Part shown: positions 1 to 30,629 of the stretch, in pieces
Position numbering within the stretch: position 1 is the first letter of the stretch
Layout: the number at the start of each line of letters is the position of its first letter
From: Rhinolophus ferrumequinum
Taxonomy: Eukaryota > Chordata > Mammalia > Chiroptera > Rhinolophidae
Assembly: GCF_004115265.2 (NCBI RefSeq)
Contig: NC_046304.1
Location: 14,066,292-14,130,291, forward strand
Reading direction: 5' to 3'
Length of the DNA: 64,000 nt
Notes under the pieces: model-generated
Told to the model about the DNA's origin: nothing
Databases searched by the model: none
What the model saw: only the letters and a program-made list of their open reading frames with translations
Made by a program: the position numbers and the translations under genes

Positions 1-19
1 CCACACTGTGAGCAATCTT

Positions 20-205
20 CCTACTATCTATTGCTGAATCAACCCAAACTGAGCGGCGTAAAACAACATCGTTTGATGATTATTAGCTCTCATGGTTCTG
101 GCCGCTGACTGGGATCAGCTCGACATGTCTCACTTGGTGTCTGAGATGAGAGTTACTAGAAGATTCGACTAGCTGGGGGATAGACCACCGGAGGCTCCTT
201 GGGCA

Positions 206-257
<52 letters not shown>

Positions 258-515
258 TCACATGATCTCTCCAGCATGGTGGCTTCAGAATAGCCAGGCT
301 CTTACATGGCGGCCCAGGGCTCAACACGGGTGTGTCCCAAGACAGAGAGGGAAGCCCTATCACCTTTTACGACCCAGCATCAGACGCAACACAGCTTCAA
401 TCTATCGCTTAGAATTGAGTCACCAAGTTCAAGTAGAAAGGGGATCAGATTCCCCTTCTAGACGAAAGGAAATTCAAAGAATTTGTGGACATGATTTAAA
501 ACCACCACAGAAGGT
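20..515. repeat. Old mammalian interspersed repeat, family unresolved, with an internal (CT)n tract
   Basis: The phrases around 40-160 (a run about keeping a site in 'cttaaaacaac'-like context, then 'ctcatggttctgg' and 'gggatcagctcg') and the end near 480-515 ('aatttgtggacatg') resemble a dispersed repeat seen often in placental genomes, but I cannot name its class with confidence. A (CT)n microsatellite at about 211-251 sits inside it. Small open frames on both strands come from the CT/GA dipeptide run and are not genes. Confidence 0.4.
211..251. repeat. (CT)n microsatellite
   Basis: About 20 uninterrupted CT units. It produces the Arg-Glu and Leu-Ser dipeptide runs in spurious reading frames on either strand. 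Confidence 0.95.
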
Positions 516-2829
516 TTTGGGAAGAAAATAAAAATTCGTTTCCGGGAACATTTTGAGCTGAACTCTGTTTTGCCTGATCATAATAAACACTGACCGTTCC
601 TTTAACCAAAACTTGTGGTGTGACCACATTGTGGGGAATTGAGGGGCAGGAAGGGATGGGGTCACCGTGTGGGAGGCCCAAGTTCTCATTCCCCACTGTG
701 GGAAATCAATAAACAGGGAAAATCAAGAAAGAAGAAGCAATGTCAATTAGAAAGGAGGGAATACAAGAAAGGGAAATACATAGGAGACACTGTAAGGATA
801 GTTCTCTCCACGGGGCAAGACGGAGAGAGTGTGTGAGAGCGGGGAGGGCTAGTGTTTTCGGTATGTCTTCCAGTGCCAGTCAGTGTTTTATATGTATTAC
901 TTTGATAAAAGAGCTAGTTTTAAAAGGATGTAAACTCTGTTTCAGTAAAATTGGTTTTTTTTAATGTATAGGAAAAAAAAAAACCAATCCATACGGCGAG
1001 GGCAGTTTTAGAAAACACCCGACCCTGTCCCCTTTCTACTCTGCCTTCTCCTTCACATCTCTGGCCCAAAAGTGTGCTGACACCTGCAGGGGCACCATTC
1101 ATATGCTGTCTAGCCATGAGCCCTGCAGGTTTCCAAATCTCAGAGCCTCTCACTAAACCCCTCCCCAGTCCTTCACGGTAGGTAGGGCAGGGCTGATGCC
1201 ATTTGAGGAGAAAACTATGGCTCGGTGAGTTCACATATTCATTAAAAGAGAGTGGAGAATCCTGGTTTATGGTTTAATGGTCTCTCCACGCTAAGCCTGG
1301 TGGCTGCCATCACTGTAGGTTATACTGGCAGGGTGGGAATGGGGGTAAGGGAGAGAGAAAGAGAATGTTCTTGGAAGGGAAGGCCATCCCTCTAAATTAA
1401 GTGCATTATTTTTCCTGAATAAAAATACACCTGTTATGAACTCCACTGTCCCAAAAGATACTTGATACAGCAACTGTGGTGGCCCCTGGCTGAAAACACT
1501 CCATTTTCCCTTAGTCACCCTCCTCAGGTCAGTGTAAGCCTGCGGGATAGAGTAACAGAAAGAAACAAACAGGTCTCCTTTGGAATGAAATCCCTTGGCT
1601 CAGAGGAAAACTGCAGCAAGGGGGCAGGGGGCACAGAGCTGGGCAGAACTATGGGGGTTTTTTCTCTTCAGAACGAGCCCCTCTCAGGGGTAGCCTTGGT
1701 ACGCCTAGAGCCCAACCCTCTGTGGGGAGGGCAGGGAAACCCGGCCCTGGGAGGCAAGATCATTGTAAATCAGTTAACTCCCTGCACACCATAAACCTTC
1801 AGCGGAGCTACTTAACGAGCTGATTTGTAGTTAGTTATGCGAAGAATCCTGCTCTGGTTATGTCAAAGCCCTTATTAAAGTGATAAAGGGGCCTGGCAAA
1901 TGGTGTCCCCCAAATTTGCCAACATGCAACGCAATGGTCACCATGATGGTGGAGCAGTGTCAACAGGTAGGCAGATGACCCTGAGATGGTTAGGTCAGCA
2001 GAAACTGCTGTGCTCCTACTGTGTGCACACTTTGTCTAAAGCCTGGGATGGCAGTGGGAACAGACGTGACCAAAGCCCCATCTCTGTCCCCAGGTGGCTC
2101 ACAGTGGACAAATTCTGAGTGGCTCAGGAAGGCTTCCCTTTTCTTAGCAGGCAGAACTCTGTGTGTGGGTGTGATTAATCCCCTTTGCTTAACTATCTAG
2201 GACAGGATGGGATTATTACTCGCCTTCAGAGTTCTAGTCACTGGAAAGGGCTGCCCTCTTGATCATTCTGTGGGTCCCAGAGCCAGTAGAGCTGTTTTCC
2301 CAATGAGTGCAGTTCCCCGCAGGGTCTTTGACTGGGGTCTCAGCACTTCTCTGTTCTCACTGAATTTTGATTTTCTTTTTTTTCCAATCTCATGATAATG
2401 ACCGAAGACAAGGAGACCAGTGGTCTCCCCGTGACACTAACTACTACCTTTCCTCCCAGGCAGTGACACTGCACTCGGGGGGCTGGAAACTGAACCTTTT
2501 AACCAATGGTGGCTCCACTCAAGCCTGGAGAAGCTAACTTACAGCTCCTTACCTTTGACTTCATTTATCAACATCTACTGAACAAACAAATGCCTACTGG
2601 AGCATAACTCCAGCCGGAGCCTCCTCCCACTGCAGCTCAAGCCTGTCTGGCGATTGAAATTGAAGCAATCATGAATAAGAATGTCCCCTGGGAAAGAAAT
2701 GCAATGACACCTGATTAATTCTAAAAGTAGGCACTTAACCTTCAGAAACTTGGGCCAGGTCCATGGGGCCCAGAACTGGTTCATTCAGCCAGTTCCTCCT
2801 GTGTTCACCTGGCACTGGTGACTTGGCTA
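516..2829. other. Intergenic stretch with no gene recognised
   Basis: No exon with flanking splice signals and no protein similarity was found on either strand. Open frames here are short and lack codon structure. Mixed composition, with a purine-rich tract near 1330-1375. It lies beyond the 3' end of SMTNL2. Confidence 0.6.
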
Positions 2830-3345
2830 TACTGGCCATCCATTCAAAAACTGCTCACGGAGATCCTACTATGTGTCAGGCACATGGTAGGCCCTGGAGA
2901 CCCAGGAGGGGCCCTAGAGAACCAGGTCCCCTCTCTGCACTTATGGAGCTTATGGTCTAGTGATAAAACAAGAGTGGCGAGTGACAGGACAAAGGAAGTT
3001 TCATGGTGCCCTGGCAACAGAGATAGCAGAGGGCTGTCAATGCAGGCCCGAGGAAATGATGTTTAGACTGAGCTCTGAGCACAAATTGGAGAGATTTGGG
3101 CGAACGGGCAGAGGGAATAGGGGAGAGGAAGGGTAAAGGTGAGAGTTGGGCCTGGAGACCCATAGCTAGGTTAGGTGGTCTCCAATGTCCTGTTAAGAAA
3201 CTGCTTATCCTGAGGACAATGAGAATCCATTCAATGGAGGTGTGATGAGATCTACATTTTAAGAAGTTTATTCCTGTGGCAGTGGAAAGAATGGATTAGA
3301 GAAGGCCAAGAGTGAAGGCCTGGAAACCAGTTTTAGGAGGTAATC
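2830..3345 (+). repeat. L2-type LINE remnant, sense
   Basis: The order of phrases is typical of the ancient mammal-wide element usually annotated as L2: 'tactatgtgtcaggcac', 'cttatggagcttatggtctagtg', the 'ccattcaatggaggtgtgatgaga' block and 'aagaatggattaga'. Heavily diverged, so an old insertion predating placental radiation. Class assigned by recalled consensus, not by a search. Confidence 0.55.
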
Positions 3346-3419
3346 GTTCTAATCCAAGAGAGACGTGATACTCACTCGACAAGGTTACAGGGCAGAACGG
3401 ATGCAGAAAACTGGGATCA

Positions 3420-4153
3420 AGAGATACAGGAATCTTCCTCATATATAAAGAGCTCTTGAAAACCAAGGGGAATAAGAGATAGAAAATGGGCAAAAGACAT
3501 GAACCGAGTTAACAGAAAAAGATATACAAATGGCCCATAAATATGAAAACACGCTCATCTTCACTCATAAGGAAAATACAAATTGCAAATACACCGATAC
3601 CATCTGTCACCTATGAGACTGACAGAGGTTCAAAAGTCCAACAGCACTCAGGGAAAAAGTGAGTTGGGGAAAAAAAACACATTCTCCTGTGTCGCTGGTA
3701 GGAGTAAAAAATGGTTACATGCCCCCTGGAGGGGAATTTGACAGTATCTAACAAAATAGGTGTTTACCCTTTGCTTAACCTAGCAATCTCATTTCTGGGA
3801 TTTGATCCTGAAAACACATCCCCACAAATGTGAAACAGCATATGCACCAAACTGTCCACTGCAGCCCTGTTTAGAATAGCAAAATGCTGCAAACAACAGA
3901 GATACCCTTACATAGCAGACTCACTGAAAAAAAACAACTATGAAGTATCCACACAGTGCAGGACCATGCAGCCATTTTTTAAAGATGAGGAGGATTTCTA
4001 AGTGATTTTACTTCTTAATGAAAATAAAAAGCAAGGTACATAGAGAGTATGTGCTGTGCTATCTTTTGTGTAAGAAAGAAAGGAAAATGAAAATATAGGG
4101 TATGTATTTGCTTAATGTTGTGGAAGAAAGGAAGCAAGAAAACGAGGGAAGAA

Positions 4154-4194
<41 letters not shown>

Positions 4195-4330
4195 CAGAGA
4201 CTAAAGGAGTGAGCAGGAATGGAGGGAGGACCATGAATGGAAGTATACCTTTTCATATAGTTCTGACTTTCGAACTAGGTAAAGAATTTACATATTTAAA
4301 AAATAAAATAAAATAATGGAAACAAACCTT
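3420..4330 (+). repeat. L1M LINE remnant, 3' part, sense
   Basis: Contains the familiar L1 3' ORF2/3' UTR block: 'ggcaaaagacatgaa', 'caaatggcccataaatatgaaaa', the 'ctggtaggagt' and 'tgacagtatctaac' phrases, 'ttgatcctgaaaac' and a region ending in A-rich sequence. Diverged and broken, so one of the older L1M subfamilies. A (GA)n microsatellite at 4157-4192 lies in its 3' part. Confidence 0.7.
4157..4192. repeat. (GA)n microsatellite
   Basis: About 18 uninterrupted GA units, flanked by purine-rich sequence. Confidence 0.95.
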
Positions 4331-5014
4331 CAATTGAACAGAAACAGAAACAAATAAACTGTATATCAAATTCATTACATGACTTCAAATAGAAAAAAAT
4401 AATGCAAGTAACTTTTGAAACCAGTATTCTGTGCATCCTAAGAGGCTGTGTTCTAGGAGGAAAGAGGGCTACAAAGAAATCCTGAACTTTATTTAGTGTG
4501 TTTGTTATTGGCAGTGGCATCCATTTTTAAATTATGAAACTGTTGTCTGCATATTGTAGTATAGAAGACATTTGTAAATATATTGAAACTGTTGGAAATC
4601 AGGACTGTCGGAGAAACAAACATAAATATGGACTAACAGGAAAGCACAGATGAATTCTGTGGTCTTAGATTTATATTAGTGGTATTGATATGCTTGGAGG
4701 CATCTATATATAAAATTTCTTAGCTCTGTTCAATGAAAGGGCCTAGTAGCATGACACCCAGTAACAAGGAACACACATAGTTCCCAGATCTTGATTGATA
4801 AATACAATTCCCCACTAAAAGAAACCAGGATTTCTTGAGGAAATGGCTGATTCCAGGGTTAGGACAAAGAAAGTAAAAGGTCAGCCTGGAGTGTCTTGTG
4901 CCAGAAAGCAAGCAAGTGCTCAAAGGCAGATGGACACTTGTCAAAAGGACACAAGAGCTGTCTTCTCCCACTGGACAAACGTTGGATAATATGAGCATCA
5001 AAAAGAATGATAGA
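4331..5014. other. Intergenic stretch with no gene recognised
   Basis: A/T-rich, no exon-like structure. May contain more of the flanking L1, but no block is clear enough to assign. Confidence 0.5.
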
Positions 5015-5474
5015 GGGGGCCGGCCCGGTGGCTCAGCTGGTTAGAGCTCCGTGCTCCTAACTCCAAAGGCTGCCAGTTCGATTCCCACATGGGCCAGTGG
5101 CTCTCAATCACAAGGATGCCTGTTCGATTCCTGGAGTCCTGCAAGGCATGGTGGGCAGCGCCCCCTGCAACTAAGATTGAACACTGCACCTTGAGCTGAG
5201 CTGCTGCTGAGCTCCCGGATGGCTCAGGTGGTTGGACGCGTCCTCTCAACCCTCTCAACCACAAGGTTGCCAGTTCGACTCCCGCAAGAGATGGTGGGCT
5301 GCGCCCCCTGCAACTAGCAACGGCAACCTGACCTGGAACTGAGCTGCGCCCTCCACAACTAAGACTGAAAGGACAACAACTTGACTTGGAAAAAAAGTCC
5401 TGGAAGTACACACTGTTCCCCAATAAAAGAACTGTTCCCCTTCCCCAATAAAATCTTAAAAAAAAAAAAAAATA
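5015..5474 (+). repeat. Bat tRNA-derived SINE (VES/Rhin type), composite long form
   Basis: Begins with a tRNA-like head: an A-box-like 'ggctcagctggttagagc' and a B-box-like 'gttcgattccc'. Two further B-box-like motifs follow near 5122 and 5275 ('gttcgattcc' and 'gttcgactccc'), so the element looks like fused tRNA-related units. It ends in 'ccccaataaaatctt' and an A tail. The bat assignment is from recalled family structure. It is flanked by related copies of a roughly 14-bp target duplication shared with the next SINE. Confidence 0.85.
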
Positions 5475-5481
5475 GAATTAC

Positions 5482-5735
5482 AGGGGCGGCTGGATGGCCC
5501 AGTTGGTTAGAGCACGAGCTCTGAACAACGAGCTCTGAACAACAGGGTTGCTGGTCCAATTCCCACATGGGATGGTGGGCTGCGGCCCCTGCAAAAAGAT
5601 CGAAAACAGCAACTGGACTTGGAGCTGAGCTGTGCCCTACACAACTAGATCAACACAACTAGATCAAAAGACAACAACTTGGAGCTGATGGGCTCTGTTC
5701 CCCAATATTCCCCAATTTAAAAAAATAAAAAATAA
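5482..5735 (+). repeat. Bat tRNA-derived SINE (VES/Rhin type), short form
   Basis: Head with 'cccagttggttagagc', then a B-box-like segment, the 'gggatggtgggctgcg' block, 'acttggagctgagctg', and a tail of 'ccccaatattccccaat' plus A-rich sequence. An internal duplication of 'gagctctgaacaac' occurs near 5517-5543. The flanking AAAAAGAATGAYAG-like sequence occurs before the upstream SINE, between the two SINEs, and after this one. Confidence 0.85.
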
Positions 5736-5904
5736 AAAGAATGACAGTAAGGGATTATAACACACTGAATTAAAAAAAAAAAAAGAAATCTATGAGTCCA
5801 TACTAATACTCATAAAATGAGGCAGGAAGAAGGAAAGACCTTCTTTACAGAGGAAGTCCAGCTAATAAATATAGAAGAAATGATGGAATTTAAAAGACCA
5901 TTTT

Positions 5905-6057
5905 CGGGATAGCCAGTTGGCTCAGTTGGTTAGAGTGCAATGCTGGTTCCTGGTTCGATCCCCACATGGACCACTGTGAGCTGCGCCCTCCACAGCTAGA
6001 TTGAAACAACTACTTGACTTGGAGCTGATGGGTGCTGGAAGAACACACTTAAAAAAT
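5905..6057 (+). repeat. Bat tRNA-derived SINE, shortened copy with target duplication
   Basis: Carries 'ttggctcagttggttagag', 'ggttcgatccccacatgg', 'gagctgcgccctccac' and 'acttggagctgatggg', ending in an A-rich tail. The ten bases AATTTAAAAG occur just before it (about 5888-5897) and just after it (about 6058-6067), a clear target-site duplication. Shorter than the other copies because of a central loss. Confidence 0.8.
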
Positions 6058-6079
6058 AAATTTAAAAGTTTGAAGAAAA

Positions 6080-7025
6080 AAAAAGTCACCGTTTTCAACT
6101 CCCAGTATAATTACAGATCCAGGCAGAAATCAATTGGGAATCCGAAGGTATTGGGGAACAGGACACTCACCTGGTCTCAAGACTTCTTTACCCACAGGGA
6201 AAAAGAGTGCCCTAGAGAGGCCTGGTGGACATCCCTTAATCATGCAATCAAGCCTCCCACAGGCAACAGTGAGCCAACCGGCAGCACGTGCTCCTGCTGC
6301 GATGCCATGGAAATATCCATCACCTGGGTTGTACTCAGGCCAAACATGTTGCACCGGAATCTAACTGGGAGGAAACCAACAAAAGCAGAGTGGGGTACAG
6401 TCTCCGAGGCAGCCAGCCTGGGCTCTTTGAAAGAGTCCAGTGAAAAACAGACAGTAAACAAAAAGTGGGGGGACTGTTCTAGATTAAGAGAGATTAAAGA
6501 GACAGAACAACCAAACACAATGGGTGAACTTTGATTGGATGCTGGACTTAAAATTTTGAACAGTCATAAAAGGCATGTGGGAACAATTAGGGAAATTTGA
6601 ATATAGACTATACATTAGACGAATTAATGTTCATTAGGGAAATTTGAATATACAATTCATTAGGGAAATGTTCATTAGGGAAATTTGAATTAACAATTAG
6701 GGAAATTTGAATATAGACTATACATTAGATGAATAAATGTTCGATTCCTTATATATGCTAACATATATCATGCTTACATCAGAGAATGTTGTTTTTCTTG
6801 GGTGATATCTGCTGAAGTATTTTGGGTGAGTGTCATGACATCTGTACTTTACTTCCAAATGGCTCAAAAAAATGGAGAGAGAACACAAACATGGCAGAAT
6901 GTTAACAAAGCAAAGGGATACACGTGTCCATTGAATTCTTCTTTCAACTTTTCAGTAAATTTGAGAATTCTCAAAATAAAACCTTGGGGAAAACTAATAG
7001 CTCTGATACTTCAGGATACTCAATA
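6080..7025 (+). repeat. L1M-type 3' end with internal 120-bp partial duplication
   Basis: The right part ('tgctgaagtattttgggtgagtgtcatgac', 'tgttaacaaagcaaagggatacacg', 'caaaataaaacc') fits an old L1 3' UTR by recall. Between about 6582 and 6750 the block 'acaattagggaaatttga' plus the next 30 bases is repeated with a 120-bp offset, with shorter echoes in between, so a local duplication occurred after insertion. No coding potential. Confidence 0.5.
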
Positions 7026-10000
7026 GAAGAGAAATCTTGAGCTTCCGCTGGCAAGGGTTTTGCGAATGCCTAGTTCACAATGCATGAAAGGAAGCAAGTG
7101 AATTGCTTTGGCAGTAAGTCCAAGGTGCCCAGGTGTAAGGTGACGTCCAGTTCTCTAGCATGGACAAGTAATGACCATGCTGCCACTTGCTGAAGTAGAA
7201 AACACTGGAGAAGGGGCCAGTTTTAGAGGGAAAAGGGAGTAAAACATTCAATTCAGACATCCACAGAGTCCCAAAGCCCCCGCCAGCCCTGGGTTACTAA
7301 ACCCTGATGTAGAAGATGGAGCACAGAGCGTAAGACATAGATAGCACAGAAGAGCGATGGATAGAGGAAAAGGAGGCCACAATGGAGACTGGAAAGAAAC
7401 AGCCAGAGAGTTGGGAGGGCCCTGGAGAGTGTGGGTGGGGTCACAGAGGCCAGGAAGTGGGATCCAACAATGCAAATGCCACTGAGACATCAAACACACT
7501 AAGGACACATAACTGTGATTAAAAATTGGGTTTGTAAAAAGTACAGATTTTTACCCGTGCCTACATGACAGAACTGGATCAACTCAAGGGATGAGGTTAA
7601 AGAGCCTACACACACCCAAATGCTGCTTGGCATCTCTCCAGTACCAACCATACCACCTGCCCTACTGATTCGGAGCCCCCATCAGCTAGCTCTTCACTGC
7701 CCCAGGTCGGACCGTCTCCCTCCTGTGGAGGTTGCTTGGATACCGTGGAGAGCGCAGCGTTCTGGGCCCCACCCTTCCTGGGTGTTTTTTGCTTGTCTGG
7801 TGCTTTCTAGGGAGAAGACAGGCCCAGGCATTTTTAATGTGCTCTTTCAAAGGACATAGAGGACTATTTGATGTCAAAGCAAGTCCAAGAAGTAAAAGAT
7901 AAGAGATCAAAGTCTCTAAAAGCAAGCCCAAACCAAATCTTAAAAGCGAGAGAGATGAGGGATAGTCATCACGCCGAGTACATTTATCATTCAGCAGAAG
8001 CCGATGATCAATGATCGTGTAGATATAAAAGCATAGCTAGGAGAGGAGAAAAAAGACGAAACTAGTTGGTCACCTCTCCAGGCGTAATCTGTCCACCTGT
8101 CACCAGTTTGAGAAATCCAATCCAGACGTTGCTTCTGCTGGGTTGGTAAGATGTCCCACCCAAAACTGACCAACTTCATCAGCATTTTTAATCTGCCATC
8201 CAATTGCCTGGAGTCATACAGACCTGGTACAGCAGAGAATAAAATATTCTCTAATGCTCGTCTCCTCCGGTTACAGAGTTCTGACCACTGCAACTGGGAA
8301 AGCTGAGAACTTTTCATCATCGAACACATTTGCAAAATCCATTGGCTTTAACAAACTGTTCCCCAAACACCTGGCCTGCGCATTCTCCTCTAACCAGCAT
8401 GTGCTATATCATATTCAGAAAGTGCTTATGAGCTCTCACTTGCCTTGACAAATATCCATCAGCTGTCAGAAAAGCTAAAACCCATCTTGGCTCTGGTGAA
8501 ACGTTCACTTCAGGGAAACACACAAGCCAATTTGGTCAGACTAAATAAGTTTTAACAAAATCCAGGTGAAGAAATCTATCTGGAAAAGCAGAAGAATCTT
8601 ACAAGCATCTCAGGAAATGGAAAAAAAAAATGTGAAAGTATTTATACCATGGTAGAAGGCAACTTGAAATCAAATTTCACAAATGGGAACTTTTGCGTAA
8701 CCCTGATCTCGTATGGTGGTTTCCAAATGTCTTGAGATTGTGAGGCCTTCTTGCATTCCTCCTCCACCACCACCCCCACCCCCCCACACACACACACCGT
8801 GCCTTGGAATCCTCAGACTTTGTCCTAGAGGTAATCAAGTTTCAAACCCATCCAATCTAGGAGCTCTCCCCAAAGACCATAGACAACAACAACATAGAAT
8901 GTACTTTAAAAATATCTAGTCTGTATTATTCTCATTGTGAGACATGAGGGACACTAGTCTTCAAGTATAAGAGGAATTGTTCCTTCTTCTGGCAGGATCT
9001 GCTCTATTTTATATGCGGAGGTACAAGGCCATGTCTGCAATTCAGGAGAGCTCCATTGAACATGTGCGAGTACTCAGGAACATATAGGCTTATATGCTTT
9101 TTATAGAGCCCCTGTGCTCCCAAATTGGCTTTAGGTTTGAAACCCTAAGCTTCAGTATGAAAAAGAAACAGGCGCTGGGTCTTTGCTAATAATAGGGCTC
9201 ACCTTCCTGAGCCTCGCAGAGATGAGAGCCGGAAAGGGAGTGATTCCCACTGTGGGAGCATCCAAAGGATTGAACAAGACTGCATCCTGAACAAACAAAT
9301 CTGCTAAGACCACTGCTTCCTCACCTGGCAAGCTCTGCCACGTTCCTCCTCTCACCCCAAAAGAGTTCTGTCCCCACGATCTACGACACAGTAGACAAGC
9401 ATGTGACCCTGAGAAGGCACATGGGCACTGGTATTCAGAGCCCAAGGCATGAGCGGAAGACACATATTAGCTCCTTAAAGGGAAGTTCTGCAAGTTCAGG
9501 GCTGAAATCCAACCCAATGAGAAAACGGTTCTTGAATTAGCATAAGCTGATGGCTGTGGCTTTATAGGATCCAAAGATGTAAAGCCTACCACCAAACAGC
9601 TGTGAAAATAAACCCGCGCTCCTGGATGGTCTTCCTCCACGTGCAGGACCACCCCAGAGCCTGCCCCGGCAGACCCCTGTGCATCACAGATAGGTCAGTC
9701 TCCATCCAGGGACAGATCTGCAAGGGGGCACTCTCTGTTCACGCTCCTTCGACAAACGGAGATGAGCAAATGTGATTTTCAACTTTCTGGGCATGTGATT
9801 TAGGTGCAGAAACAGTTAAGGGAGCATTTAAGTAGACTTTCATTTGGAATGTGTGCAAAATCTCTTAGTCACGGTCCCCATGTCCCCCAAACAGAAATCA
9901 CAAACCCCAAGCGAAGTGCGACACATCTTTTTATGTACAAATGGTCAACGGTACAGATGGAGTTACTTTTTATAAATATCTGCAGCATATTCCCTAGAAA

Positions 10001-10493
10001 AAAGCTGTGAATAAACACTACCTCTCTACACAAAGGGCCTGTCCGGCCCCAAAAGTGTTAACTCTACGAGAACCTATTCTTAGCCTAACACTTGTGGGGC
10101 CTCCCGGGAAGGACAGGAGCACTTTGGGACAGTCGAGAGCTTTCCCATCTCCCCAGAGAGCCGAGGTGACTTGAAGGTCATCTGTTGCCTAGGACCTGGG
10201 AGTGATTAAACACTTTCTTCCCAAGACTTCGGTCTTCTTTGTCAAGCTGCTGATTAAGCAAGCCGTCTTTCTGTTTCCTGGCAGTGGCCCAGAGGGAGGG
10301 AGGAAGGAACCTACAATAGTGTGAGGAAGTAAAAAACTCTGGGTATTTTGATTTAAAAAAAAAAAAAAAAATTTGGTAATCAGTGTAACCCTGTGAAACC
10401 AATGGTTCAGATTCACCAGAGGGAAAATTGTGATTTAGCATTCCAGGATCTACAGACAAGCATTTTTTTAAGGAAGATAATTACTTAGCACCA

Positions 10494-10496
<3 letters not shown>
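7026..10496. other. Intergenic flank downstream of SMTNL2; no gene recognised
   Basis: Read on both strands without finding exons with splice sites or any familiar protein. A low-complexity CCACC/CA tract lies at about 8760-8800. An A run lies near 10356-10371. The sequence looks unique or too diverged to classify. Confidence 0.55.

Positions 10497-10543
<47 letters not shown>
10497..10543. repeat. (TC)n microsatellite just beyond the SMTNL2 3' end
   Basis: About 23 uninterrupted TC units; on the SMTNL2 strand it is a GA tract roughly 70 bp past the proposed polyadenylation signal. Confidence 0.95.
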
Positions 10544-10546
<3 letters not shown>

Positions 10547-10594
10547 AATTTTTCCTTTTCCTTCGAGCCCTGGCTGTGATCAACACAGTGGGGG

Positions 10595-10784
10595 CGCAGG
10601 CAGCGCAGCAGTGCTTTACTCAGTAACACAGCTGGGCAGGACCGCAGCGTCGTCACACACCACAGAACAAACAGCGCTCACACCAAAACGCAACTCTTCT
10701 CGGGCCCTCCTGACTCGGGGAAGCCAGGGGGCCCCACAGTCTCCTCCTGGGCTTGCAATGGTGGCGCGCCAGGCCCAAAGGGCT
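10595..10784 (-). other. SMTNL2: SMTNL2 3' untranslated region with variant poly(A) signal
   Basis: Follows the SMTNL2 stop codon at 10785-10787. On the minus strand AGTAAA occurs at 10615-10620, a common variant of AATAAA; no canonical AATAAA was seen nearby on this strand. The 3' UTR would then be only about 190 bases. The exact cleavage point is not visible, and a longer UTR extending past the TC repeat is possible. Confidence 0.4.

Positions 10785-30629
<19,845 letters not shown>

Noticed and set aside
5040-5110. tRNA-like A and B boxes as a possible tRNA gene
   Set aside because: The tRNA-like head belongs to a SINE with a long body, A tail and target duplications; it does not fold as a complete tRNA.
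6001-6534. 177-codon open frame downstream of the third SINE
   Set aside because: Begins inside the SINE and runs into old LINE sequence; composition is not protein-like.
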